A stretch of 32,825 bases of DNA from Comamonadaceae bacterium (GTDB lineage Bacteria; Pseudomonadota; Gammaproteobacteria; Burkholderiales; Burkholderiaceae_C): assembly GCA_947450765.1 (NCBI GenBank), contig CANFXC010000027.1, positions 1 through 32,825 on the forward strand. The letters are read 5' to 3'. The notes below the pieces were generated by a model. The model saw nothing but the letters and a program-made list of their open reading frames with translations, was not told the DNA's origin and searched no databases. Each line of letters begins with the position of its first letter. The stretch's first letter is position 1. Of the stretch, positions 25,650-32,825 are shown piece after piece. The position numbers and the translations under genes were made by a program.

Positions 25650-26540
25650 ATGGAATTTCGACATCTTCGCTACTTTCTGGTGCTGGCCGAGGAACTGCAT
25701 TTCGGCCGGGCGGCGCGTCGGCTGGCCATTTCGCAGCCGCCGTTGTCACTGAACATTCAACAGCTTGAGGCGTCAGTGGGCGCTCGCCTGCTCACGCGCA
25801 ACAGCAAGTCGGTGCAGCTGACGGCGGCGGGTCTGGCTTTTGTACCGGCAGCGCGGGCCTTGCTGGAGCAAGCCGCGAGCGCCGCGAATCTGGCCAAGGA
25901 TGTCGGTGAAGGTATGGCCGGTAGCTTGACGATTGGTTTTTCCGGGACCATGTTGTTCAGCGGTTTGCCTTTGATCTTGGCGCGTTTTCAGGCGGGTCAT
26001 CCACGTTTGCGCCTGCTGCTCAAGGAGTTGAGTTCAAGTGAGCAATTGGTGGAACTGGCGCAAGGCCGACTCGACTTGGGCTTTGTGCACACCACGCGTG
26101 TGCCGCCTGAGTTGTCGCAAATTCGCGTGGCGAGCCAAGCTTTTGTGGGTTGCTTGCCAGCCGCTCACGCGTTGGCCGGACAGGCCACCTTGGCGTTGGC
26201 GCAGTTGCAGGGCGAGCCGTTTGCGGTGGTCTCCAAAGCGGTGTCGCCGGACTACCATGAGCGCATCTTGGCGTTGTGTGCCGCGTCTGGATTTGATCCG
26301 GAAATTCGGTACGAGCTCAGGCATTGGTTGAGCGTGGTTTCGCTGGTGGCGCAAGGCATGGGCGTGGCCTTGGTGCCAGCGGCGTTGCAGCAGTCGGCGC
26401 TGGCTGGCGCGGTGTTTGTGCCGTTGCGAGAAGACGCCATGACGTATGAGACCCATTGCCTCTGGAAAACCAGTCGCGACAGCCCGGCGCTGGCCGCCTT
26501 TGTCCATGCGGTGCGCACGAGTTTGCCGATGGCTGCATGA
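25650..26540 (+). CDS. LysR-family transcriptional regulator
   Basis: A 296-residue DNA-binding regulator. The N-terminal winged helix is MEFRHLRYFLVLAEELHFGR followed by AARRLAISQPPLSLNIQQLE, the standard LysR helix-turn-helix at about 18-37. The rest is a two-lobed effector-binding domain, starting near GSLTIGFSGTML. It starts at ATG 25650 and diverges from gcdH, the usual arrangement for a LysR that activates its neighbour in response to a pathway intermediate (glutarate or its CoA ester is a guess). msrA follows after about 40 nt and is unlikely to be its target. Confidence 0.9.
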   Translation: MEFRHLRYFLVLAEELHFGRAARRLAISQPPLSLNIQQLEASVGARLLTRNSKSVQLTAAGLAFVPAARALLEQAASAANLAKDVGEGMAGSLTIGFSGTMLFSGLPLILARFQAGHPRLRLLLKELSSSEQLVELAQGRLDLGFVHTTRVPPELSQIRVASQAFVGCLPAAHALAGQATLALAQLQGEPFAVVSKAVSPDYHERILALCAASGFDPEIRYELRHWLSVVSLVAQGMGVALVPAALQQSALAGAVFVPLREDAMTYETHCLWKTSRDSPALAAFVHAVRTSLPMAA

Positions 26541-26579
26541 CCTCGGACCGGGCCTTGTGCAGAATCAAACCTCAATTCA

Positions 26580-27131
26580 ATGAAAGATCCTATGACCACA
26601 TTGCCAACGATCACGCTGGGCGGCGGATGTTTTTGGTGTACCGAGGCGGTGTTCGTCCAAGTGCGCGGCGTGACCGACGTCGAGTCGGGTTACAGCAACG
26701 GCCATGTCACGCAGCCGACGTACGAACAGGTCTGTTCGGGCACGACCGGGCACAACGAAGTGGTCAAGCTGACGTATGACCCGACGCAGATCAGCCTGCG
26801 TGAGATTCTCGAAATTTTCTTCGTCATTCACGATCCGACCACGTTGAACCGGCAGGGCAACGATGCCGGCACACAGTACCGCAGCGGTATTTACTGGTCG
26901 ACACCTGAGCAGGAGAAAGTGGTTGAACACATGCTCGGTGAGATGACTGAAGCGAAGTTGTTCAGTCAGCCCATCGTGACCGAGGTGCAGCCCTTGACCA
27001 ACTACTGGCCGGCCGAGGATTATCATCAGGACTTTTTTGAAAACAACCCGAATCAAGGTTACTGCGTCGCGGTGGCTGGCCCGAAGGTGGCGAAGTTTCG
27101 CAAGACTTTCACCGATCGCGTACGGCACTGA
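26580..27131 (+). CDS. msrA: Peptide methionine sulfoxide reductase A
   Basis: Reduces methionine-S-sulfoxide in oxidised proteins. GCFWC carries the catalytic C17 and C20; the end QGYCVAVAGPK carries the likely resolving cysteine. LRRL-like helices and NRQGNDAGTQYRS are further family marks. At 183 residues it is cytosolic, with no signal peptide. ATG 26580 gives MKDPMTTL; ATG 26592 is equally possible since only weak ribosome sites precede either. The next gene starts 25 nt after its stop, so a shared transcript with the small membrane protein and TonB receptor is possible. Confidence 0.95.
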   Translation: MKDPMTTLPTITLGGGCFWCTEAVFVQVRGVTDVESGYSNGHVTQPTYEQVCSGTTGHNEVVKLTYDPTQISLREILEIFFVIHDPTTLNRQGNDAGTQYRSGIYWSTPEQEKVVEHMLGEMTEAKLFSQPIVTEVQPLTNYWPAEDYHQDFFENNPNQGYCVAVAGPKVAKFRKTFTDRVRH

Positions 27132-27156
27132 CGGCATTGATTGAATTTAAACCGAC

Positions 27157-27582
27157 ATGAATTTCAGACTCACCATTCGACAAGTCATGGGCTGCTACTT
27201 AGCCCTGGCTTTGCTCATGGTGCCTCTGTTGGGGCAGATGCACGGCATCGTCCATGGCTTCTCGCATGGCTTGCCGTCGGCAGTGGCGGGTGCAAATACA
27301 CAACAATGGTTACAGGCCCGCGCTGAGGGCGTTGAGCTGGTTCACGTTGAAGTTGTCACTGCCGATGTGCCTCGGTGGTCTAAAAAGTTGTTTGCCGGTC
27401 ATGACAAATCAGCAGACTGCTTGGTCTTTGATCAGCTGTGTCAAGCTCAGGCTCTGCATTTCCAGCTTGCGCAGCCGTCGCCAATCATGTTTCCTCATGC
27501 TGTGTTGGTGACTTTAGCGGGTGATTTCATCGCTCGCTGGGCTGCGTTTTTTCAAGCGCGCGGCCCCCCTTCGGTTCGCTGA
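27157..27582 (+). CDS. Small membrane protein, DUF2946-like
   Basis: A 141-residue protein with one clear N-terminal membrane span (VMGCYLALALLMVPLLG) that may be an uncleaved signal. Histidines follow it in GQMHGIVHGFSHG. A Cys pair lies in ADCLVFDQLCQAQAL, and the protein ends FQARGPPSVR. The C-x-L...C-x-AQAL pattern and the ARGPP end resemble DUF2946 proteins, which often sit before metal-linked TonB receptors; this is recalled from memory. Metal binding or sensing is an inference from His and Cys placement. It is followed by a strong hairpin and a ZnuD-like receptor. Confidence 0.6.
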   Translation: MNFRLTIRQVMGCYLALALLMVPLLGQMHGIVHGFSHGLPSAVAGANTQQWLQARAEGVELVHVEVVTADVPRWSKKLFAGHDKSADCLVFDQLCQAQALHFQLAQPSPIMFPHAVLVTLAGDFIARWAAFFQARGPPSVR

Positions 27583-27595
27583 ATTTCCCAAACTG

Positions 27596-27628
27596 CTGGC
27601 CCTACTCAGCCTGAAGGCTGAGTGCCAG
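27596..27628 (+). terminator. Strong hairpin between the DUF2946-like gene and the TonB receptor
   Basis: ACTCAGCC (27604-27611) and GGCTGAGT (27616-27623) form an 8-bp stem with a TGAA tetraloop. CTGGC (27596-27600) and GCCAG (27624-27628) extend it after a 3-nt bulge. A T run follows only at 27635-27639. It could be a partial terminator, an mRNA stability element or an attenuator in the 76-nt gap before the receptor. Confidence 0.5.
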
Positions 27629-27658
27629 TGTCCGTTTTTGATTTCAACGAAGCCTTTC

Positions 27659-29737
27659 ATGATATTTTTTCTCCAGCCTCGCGCCTTGACCACGGCCGCC
27701 TTGTGCTTGTCTGCACTGGGTACTTTGATGGCCCTGCCTTCAGTGGCTTTTGCACAGAGCGAAACTTCCAGCCTGCAGGAGGTCACGGTCACCGGCAATC
27801 CCTTGGGCTCTAGCGATTTGATCGCACCGGCCACGCAACTTTCCGGCACCGATTTGTTGTTGCGGACTAAAACCACCTTGGGCGAAACATTGGACGGCCT
27901 GCCTGGCGTCAGCAGCACCTACTTTGGCCCGAACGCCAGCCGGCCCGTCATCCGAGGTCTTGACGGTGATCGCATTCGCATCCTGAACAACGGCGGCGGG
28001 TCGCTGGATGCATCCAGTCTGAGTTACGACCATGCGGTCACGCTGGACCCCCTGAGCATTGAGCGCATTGAAGTTCTGCGCGGCCCAGGCGCCTTGATGT
28101 ACGGCGGCAGCGCAGTGGGCGGCGTGGTCAATGTGATCGACAACCGGATTGCGCGCGAGCCGCAGTTTGATGAGAACGGCGGCGTCAGCGGCAAAACCGA
28201 CTTGAATTTGGCGACCGGCAATTCAGAGCGTGGCAAAGGTTTGTTGTTAGAGGCTGGCAACACACGCTACAACCTGCACGTGGATGCTTTTGACCGGCAG
28301 ACCGGTGATGTGCGGGTACCGATTGATCTGGCGTGCACCCAAAACGGCGTGGCCACCACTCAGCGAAAAATTTGCAATTCCGCCAGTCACACCAGCGGTC
28401 AGGCGCTGGGCGGTTCGCTGTTTTTTGACAATGGCTATCTGGGCGCGTCGGCCACCAACTACACCAGCACTTACGGCACCGTGGCTGAAGACAATGTCAC
28501 CATCGGCATGAAGTCCAACCGTTATGCGCTCGAAGGTGAGATCCGTAACTTAGGTGGATTCGTTCAAAGTGTCAAAGGTCAATACAGCCAGTCCGATTAC
28601 ACCCACACCGAGTTTGAAGGCGCTACGCCGGGCACCGTTTTCAAGAACAATGGCAATGACTTGCGGCTTGAAGCGCGTCTTGCCAAGTTTGGCAACTTCG
28701 ACGGCATGTTCGGCTTTCAGACGCAATCGAATCGTTTTTCAGCGGATGGCGCAGAAGCCTTTGCGCCGCACAGCAAAACCGACCAGATGGCTGCGTTTGC
28801 CTACGAAGAGATGACCACCCGTTGGGGCAAGCTGAGTCTGGGCGGCCGGCTTGAGTCGGTGCGGGTCGAGTCCTTGGGCAGTCCCGACCGGCCGGCTGAT
28901 TTCACCCCCGGCGTCAGGGATTTCAATGCCGCAAGCTACGCCTTGGGCAGCTTGTGGAATGTGGCACCCGGCTGGAAGCTCACCAGCAATCTGGCCTACA
29001 CCGAGCGAGCGCCGAAAGACTATGAGTTGTTTGCCAACGGCCCGCACTTGGCTACAGCTGCGTATGAAGTTGGCAATGCCAACTTGAACAAAGAGAAGTC
29101 TGGCAATCTGGACGTCGGTGCCGCTTGGAAGGCGGGCGCCAACAGCTTCGGTGTCAATGCTTATGTGAGTCGTTTTCAGAATTACATGGCGCTTAATCGG
29201 ACGTCAGGCGTCTGGCTTAGCAAAGCAAATGGCGCGTCAGTTCCGCAAAGTGATCCTGATGCCTTGCCGCTGTACCTCTACGAGCAGGTGCGAGCGCGTT
29301 TCGTTGGCCTCGAGAGCAGCGGCAACATTCGCCTGCGCGAAGGCGTTTCGACGCTGGACCTGGCCTTGCGCGGCGATGTGGTGCGCGCCACGAATCTAGA
29401 CAGTGGCGAGGCGCTGCCTCGTATTGCACCTTGGCGCGTCGGTTCGACCTTGAAATGGAGTGGCGGGCCGTGGGGCGCCAACTTGGGCTTTGACCACTCG
29501 GGGGCGCAAAATCGGGTGCCGGTGACCGACCGCGCCACGGACGCCTACACCTTGTGGAATTTGGCCGGTACATACCGCACGAGAGTGGATGGGGCCAGCT
29601 TGCTCTGGTTTGCGCGCCTAGACAACATCACGAATCAGCTGGCTTACAGCGCGTCTTCGGTGTTAACGACAACGGCTTTTCCAAAAGCCCCGATGCCAGG
29701 GCGCAGTTTGAAAGTCGGTTTGCAGGCCAGTTTCTAA
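27659..29737 (+). CDS. TonB-dependent outer membrane receptor, ZnuD-like
   Basis: A 692-residue receptor for active uptake across the outer membrane. The signal peptide ends near SVAFA (residues 28-32). A TonB box is likely in EVTVTG, and the plug domain has VIRGLDGDRIRILNNGG and VLRGPGALMYGGSAVGGVVNV. About 22 barrel strands follow, and the chain ends in F (LQASF), the usual barrel end. The extracellular loop at about residues 222-237 has a Cys pair (ACTQ...KICN) followed by H. The whole resembles Neisseria ZnuD, a zinc receptor, but the ligand is not proven. ATG 27659 is chosen because the frame upstream overlaps the DUF2946-like gene and lacks a signal peptide there. Confidence 0.85.
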   Translation: MIFFLQPRALTTAALCLSALGTLMALPSVAFAQSETSSLQEVTVTGNPLGSSDLIAPATQLSGTDLLLRTKTTLGETLDGLPGVSSTYFGPNASRPVIRGLDGDRIRILNNGGGSLDASSLSYDHAVTLDPLSIERIEVLRGPGALMYGGSAVGGVVNVIDNRIAREPQFDENGGVSGKTDLNLATGNSERGKGLLLEAGNTRYNLHVDAFDRQTGDVRVPIDLACTQNGVATTQRKICNSASHTSGQALGGSLFFDNGYLGASATNYTSTYGTVAEDNVTIGMKSNRYALEGEIRNLGGFVQSVKGQYSQSDYTHTEFEGATPGTVFKNNGNDLRLEARLAKFGNFDGMFGFQTQSNRFSADGAEAFAPHSKTDQMAAFAYEEMTTRWGKLSLGGRLESVRVESLGSPDRPADFTPGVRDFNAASYALGSLWNVAPGWKLTSNLAYTERAPKDYELFANGPHLATAAYEVGNANLNKEKSGNLDVGAAWKAGANSFGVNAYVSRFQNYMALNRTSGVWLSKANGASVPQSDPDALPLYLYEQVRARFVGLESSGNIRLREGVSTLDLALRGDVVRATNLDSGEALPRIAPWRVGSTLKWSGGPWGANLGFDHSGAQNRVPVTDRATDAYTLWNLAGTYRTRVDGASLLWFARLDNITNQLAYSASSVLTTTAFPKAPMPGRSLKVGLQASF

Positions 29738-29911
29738 ATCTTCGCTTGGTTGAATTTATTTTTTGGCAGGCTTGAACACTTCTGTTTGCGGATCAGGCCA
29801 GCGGTCAGTCGGCGGGCAAAGCGGGTCCTTGTATTTTTCAAATTCCCAGCGTTAAACTCATAAATCGATCTGAATCGTCATCGGTTTGACTTTATTTATT
29901 GGGAATTTTTG

Positions 29912-30559
29912 ATGCTGTTTGCAAAGCTGCTGCCGCGAGAAGGCAATTTCTTCGAACTCTTTAACCAGCATGCTGCGCGCATCGTCGAGGCCGCTCATGC
30001 GTTCTCGAACATGGTGACCCATTACAACGACGCAGAAAAGCGTGAAGGCTTTAACCGTGATGTGGACAACGCTGAACGTGCGGCCGATCGCATCACACAG
30101 GAGGTCAACCGCATGCTGCACAAGACCTTCATCACGCCGATTGATCGCGAGCAAATTCATTCTTTGATCAACACCATGGACGACGTGGCTGACCTGATTC
30201 AGGATTCAGCTGAAACCATGGCGCTGTACGACGTCCGGCACATGACCGAAGAGATTGTTCGCCTGACAGACCTGAGCGTCAAATGTTGTGAGCGTCTGAA
30301 AGATGCGGTGGCCCTGATCGACAAGTTGAGCGATGCCGCCACTGCTGAAGCTGCGCTGAAAACCTGCGAAGAAATCGACAAGCTTGAATCCGATGCCGAC
30401 CGTGTCATGCGTTCGGCCATGAGCAAGCTGTTTCGCGAGGAGCCGGATGTCCGCGAGGTCATCAAACTCAAAGCGATTTACGAGTTGTTGGAAACCATCA
30501 CCGACAAATGCGAAGACGTGGCCAATTTGATCGAGGGCATCGTCCTCGAAAATTCCTGA
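29912..30559 (+). CDS. DUF47 (PhoU-like) protein paired with Pit
   Basis: A 215-residue all-helical cytosolic protein of the DUF47/YkaA family, related to PhoU. FFELFNQHAARIVEAAHAF and the DNAERAADRITQEVNRML helix mark the first bundle, and CEEIDKLESDADRVMRSAM the second; acidic E-x-x-x-D positions suit metal clusters. The start is ATG 29912 with GGGAA (29901-29905) 6 nt upstream; the preceding TTG is not needed. It lies 15 nt before pit, the standard pair in proteobacteria, where the DUF47 protein is thought to control the transporter. Confidence 0.88.
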   Translation: MLFAKLLPREGNFFELFNQHAARIVEAAHAFSNMVTHYNDAEKREGFNRDVDNAERAADRITQEVNRMLHKTFITPIDREQIHSLINTMDDVADLIQDSAETMALYDVRHMTEEIVRLTDLSVKCCERLKDAVALIDKLSDAATAEAALKTCEEIDKLESDADRVMRSAMSKLFREEPDVREVIKLKAIYELLETITDKCEDVANLIEGIVLENS

Positions 30560-30574
30560 TCCACCGGGCGACGT

Positions 30575-31585
30575 ATGCAAACCGTCCAAACTGCCCTGTG
30601 GGTTGTGGCCTTGCTGGTGTGTCTGGCCATTGTTTTTGACTTCATGAACGGCTTTCATGATGCTGCAAATTCTATTGCCACCGTGGTCTCCACTGGCGTG
30701 CTCAAGCCGGGTCAGGCCGTGCTGTTCGCCGCTTTTTTCAATTTATTGGCCCTTTTTGTCTTTCATCTGAGCGTGGCGGCAACGGTCGGCAAAGGCATTG
30801 TTCAGCCTGGCATTGTCGACACGCACGTGGTGTTTGGTGCCTTGCTGGGAGCCATCACCTGGAATGTGGTGACTTGGTATTACGGCATTCCTAGCAGTTC
30901 CTCGCATGCGCTGATTGGCGGCATTGTGGGGGCCGTGATGGCCAAGTCTGGTGCCGGTGCACTGGTCGCTGGTGGCGTGCTCAAAACTGTGGCCTTTATC
31001 TTTGTCTCGCCCGTGCTGGGGTTTTTATTGGGCTCCCTCATGATGGTGGTGGTGGCTTGGGTTTGCCGCCGCGCCACGCCTTCCAAGGTAGACCGTTGGT
31101 TCCGTCGCTTGCAACTGGTGTCGGCTGGCGCTTACAGCTTGGGCCATGGTGGCAATGATGCGCAAAAGACCATCGGCATCATCTGGATGCTGCTGATCGC
31201 CACGGGCTATGCATCAGCCACAGATTCATCGCCACCGCTCTGGAGCATCGTCAGTTGTTATGTGGCGATTGCCATGGGCACCATGTTTGGTGGCTGGCGC
31301 ATCGTTAAAACCATGGGTCAGCGGATCACCAAGTTGAAGCCTGTGGGCGGTTTTTGTGCAGAAACCGGTGGCGCACTGACCTTGTTTTTAGCGACATGGC
31401 TGGGTATTCCAGTGTCGACCACGCACACCATCACCGGCGCTATTGTGGGTGTCGGCTCAACCCAGCGCGCGAGTGCTGTGCGCTGGGGTGTAGCGGGCAA
31501 CATCGTCTGGGCTTGGATTTTCACTATTCCTGCCAGCGCCTTCGTGGCTGCGATCGCTTACTGGATCAGTTGGCAGTTGTTTTGA
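30575..31585 (+). CDS. pit: Low-affinity inorganic phosphate transporter
   Basis: A 336-residue inner-membrane transporter of the PiT family that brings in metal-phosphate with protons. Both halves of the inverted repeat carry the signature: DFMNGFHDAANSIA near residue 22 and GHGGNDAQKTIGI near 190. About ten hydrophobic spans are visible. It follows the DUF47 gene by 15 nt, so they are an operon. The stop is 11 nt from the convergent TM2-domain gene with no clear terminator between. The family name is firm; the pitA/pitB distinction cannot be made. Confidence 0.94.
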   Translation: MQTVQTALWVVALLVCLAIVFDFMNGFHDAANSIATVVSTGVLKPGQAVLFAAFFNLLALFVFHLSVAATVGKGIVQPGIVDTHVVFGALLGAITWNVVTWYYGIPSSSSHALIGGIVGAVMAKSGAGALVAGGVLKTVAFIFVSPVLGFLLGSLMMVVVAWVCRRATPSKVDRWFRRLQLVSAGAYSLGHGGNDAQKTIGIIWMLLIATGYASATDSSPPLWSIVSCYVAIAMGTMFGGWRIVKTMGQRITKLKPVGGFCAETGGALTLFLATWLGIPVSTTHTITGAIVGVGSTQRASAVRWGVAGNIVWAWIFTIPASAFVAAIAYWISWQLF

Positions 31586-31596
31586 TCACGGCCGGC

Positions 31597-32052
31597 TTAT
31601 TGTGAAATCTTGCGGGCTTCCTCGACCTGGTACTCGAAGTAGTGCTGAAAACTGTAGGCCATGCTGCCCATCATGGAGATCGCGCCCACCAGCAGGGCGG
31701 CAATCACCGCCAACATCGTCAGCCAGTTGGTGCGCCCCTGTTCTGCATCGACGTCAGCTTCTGGGTTGAAGCGTGCGTTCCATTTTTCAGCCGGCATCAG
31801 GCCATAGAAGATAGCCGTCAAGGCGCAGCCCGCCATGGTGAAACCCAGCAGCGGGATCAGCAACCAGCTCATTTGGTCGTCCAGTCCGTATTGCTGCACG
31901 CGTTCGATGCCGTAGATGCCGAGTGCCGTCGGAATCGGCAGCGCCCAACCGAGCGTGTCGGACCAGCCATGCAGGTAAAAGCGATGCAGGCCCAAGGGCC
32001 CGCCGAGGAACGCGATCCAAGTGGAGACGGTTTTGTTTTTCATACTTTTCAT
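31597..32052 (-). CDS. TM2-domain membrane protein of unknown function
   Basis: A 151-residue protein with a TM2 domain at its start: a short basic tail, then WIAFLGGPLGLHRFYLHG, the G-x-x-G-x-H-x-F-Y signature. Two further hydrophobic segments lie at about 62-84 (WLLIPLLGFTMAGCALTAI) and 110-130. The C-terminal tail is acidic and charged. The function of bacterial TM2 proteins is unknown. It lies 8 nt downstream of the GNAT gene on the same strand, so they are probably co-transcribed. Confidence 0.7.
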   Translation of the reverse strand: MKSMKNKTVSTWIAFLGGPLGLHRFYLHGWSDTLGWALPIPTALGIYGIERVQQYGLDDQMSWLLIPLLGFTMAGCALTAIFYGLMPAEKWNARFNPEADVDAEQGRTNWLTMLAVIAALLVGAISMMGSMAYSFQHYFEYQVEEARKISQ

Positions 32053-32060
32053 TCCAGCTA

Positions 32061-32594
32061 TTACACCCTAAGCGCTTGCGGCGGGCAGTGGTCGCCCGCC
32101 CCCAAGACCTTTTCCATCAACACGACATCGAGCCATCGGTCGAATTTCCAGCCGCAAGATGTGAGCACGCCAACCTGCGTAAAGCCAACACTGCGATGCA
32201 GCCCGATCGATCCGGCATTGGCTGAATCACCGATGACGGCTATCAGTTTGCGCACACCTGCAGCTTCGGCTTGCGCTGCGAGTTCGGTCAACAAGGCGCG
32301 ACCGAGTCCGCGTCGCTGTGCCTCGGGTGACAAATAAATCGAATCTTCTGCTGAATAACGGTACGCCGGTCTGGCCTTGAACCAGTTGCAGTAGGCAAAG
32401 CCGATTATTTTTCCGGCATCTTCAGCCACGAGGTATGGCAGCTGCTTGGCCAGCACATCGTCGCGTCTGGCCGTCATCTCAGTCAGCGTGGGCGGCTCGG
32501 TTTCAAAGGTGCCCGTGCCGTGCAGCACTTGTTGGGCATAAATAGCCGTGATGGCGGCAATATCTGGAAGGCGGCTGGGACGTATCAGGGGCAT
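32061..32594 (-). CDS. GNAT acetyltransferase, phosphinothricin-acetyltransferase-like
   Basis: A 177-residue GNAT enzyme that transfers acetyl from acetyl-CoA to an amine. IRPSRLPDIAAITAIYAQQV at the start and GTGTFETEPP are typical of the Pat/Bar subfamily. AEDSIYLSPEAQRRGLGRAL carries the acetyl-CoA loop Q-R-R-G-L-G-R-A. FDRWLDVVLMEKVLG near the end also fits. These chromosomal relatives usually act on amino-acid-like amines such as methionine sulfone or sulfoximine; the substrate here is not known. It is followed by the TM2-domain gene. Confidence 0.88.
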   Translation of the reverse strand: MPLIRPSRLPDIAAITAIYAQQVLHGTGTFETEPPTLTEMTARRDDVLAKQLPYLVAEDAGKIIGFAYCNWFKARPAYRYSAEDSIYLSPEAQRRGLGRALLTELAAQAEAAGVRKLIAVIGDSANAGSIGLHRSVGFTQVGVLTSCGWKFDRWLDVVLMEKVLGAGDHCPPQALRV

Positions 32595-32655
32595 GTCAAG
32601 GGCTTATGAATGGAATGGTGTGCCTAGCAGGTGGCGCTGAGGCAAGGTCTCGGGC

Positions 32656-32661
32656 TATAAT
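32656..32661 (+). promoter_or_regulatory. -10 element TATAAT upstream of rpsP
   Basis: A perfect TATAAT lies 110 nt before rpsP, in the gap diverging from the GNAT gene. No good -35 (TTGACA type) is seen 17 nt upstream. The resulting leader of about 100 nt includes short inverted repeats such as CTGC...GCAG at 32662-32675 and may carry control of the ribosomal operon. Confidence 0.55.
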
Positions 32662-32771
32662 CTGCGGCTTTGCAGCAATTCGCTGGCCGGGTGGCCATGT
32701 CGTGTGTCTCAAGCGCTGCAAGTACATGTTGGGGTGACGATTGTGTTGCTCCACCACCCGAAGGATAAATC

Positions 32772-32825
32772 ATGGTCGTCATCCGACTCTCACGCGGCGG
32801 TTCCAAGCACCGTCCTTTCTTCAAC
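32772..32825 (+). CDS. rpsP: 30S ribosomal protein S16 (partial, 5' end only)
   Basis: The first 18 codons encode MVVIRLSRGGSKHRPFFN, matching the N-terminus of S16, a structural protein of the small ribosomal subunit. ATG 32772 follows AAGGA (32761-32765) by 6 nt. The gene is cut by the window's end; in Burkholderiales it normally leads rimM, trmD and rplS. Confidence 0.93.
   Translation, partial: MVVIRLSRGGSKHRPFFN

Noticed and set aside
32624-32824. 66-codon minus-strand frame over the rpsP start
   Set aside because: It runs antisense through the rpsP promoter, leader and coding start and shows no domain.
1-32825. CRISPR arrays, insertion sequences, prophage genes
   Set aside because: No regularly spaced repeats, transposase, integrase or terminal inverted repeats were seen on reading.

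Overview
The window looks like a chromosomal segment of a betaproteobacterium, most likely a Burkholderiales of the Comamonadaceae type (Rhodoferax, Polaromonas or Limnohabitans relatives). This is inferred from the gene order (pcm-like, rhodanese, tolC and waaA together), the S16 N-terminus, a DUF47/Pit phosphate pair and the codon use. No database search was run.

Layout. 20-141: tRNA-Asp(GTC) and a strong intrinsic terminator. 358-4412: an orphan block with a 31-codon leader ORF, a triple-PAS diguanylate cyclase, a GT39/ArnT-like membrane glycosyltransferase and a secreted DsrE-like protein. 4547-16545: a compact biosynthetic cluster made of an Sfp-type phosphopantetheinyl transferase, an NRPS (formyltransferase, remnant condensation, adenylation split by a luciferase-like monooxygenase, carrier protein) and a one-module PKS (KS-AT-KR-DH-ACP-TE). 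16520-25495: housekeeping and envelope genes, namely EamA exporter and ogt (minus strand), phosphomannomutase and waaA (plus), then tolC, rhodanese, pcm-like, YdcF-like and gcdH (minus). 25650-29737: a LysR regulator, msrA, a small His/Cys-containing membrane protein and a ZnuD-like TonB receptor. 29912-31585: DUF47 and Pit phosphate genes. 31597-32594: a TM2-domain protein and a GNAT acetyltransferase (minus). The window ends 18 codons into rpsP.

The main interest is the cluster at 4.5-16.5 kb. The ten specificity residues of the adenylation domain, read by eye, are D-I-L-Q-L-G-M-V-W-K, nearly the known glycine code. A glycine module carrying both an N10-formyl-THF-type formyltransferase and an FMN monooxygenase could make an N-formyl-N-hydroxyglycyl (hadacidin-like) or alpha-hydroxylated glycyl starter. 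The PKS would extend it by one C2 unit, reduce and dehydrate it, and the thioesterase would release it. The product is a hypothesis; the domains and motifs are seen directly. The PKS order KR before DH is unusual. The cluster has its own carrier-protein activator but no obvious dedicated regulator or transporter.

Other points: a well-placed ribosome site drives a short ORF that ends at an amber codon directly before, and in frame with, the diguanylate cyclase. An extended dyad lies just upstream of the biosynthetic cluster. A strong hairpin separates the small membrane protein from the TonB receptor.
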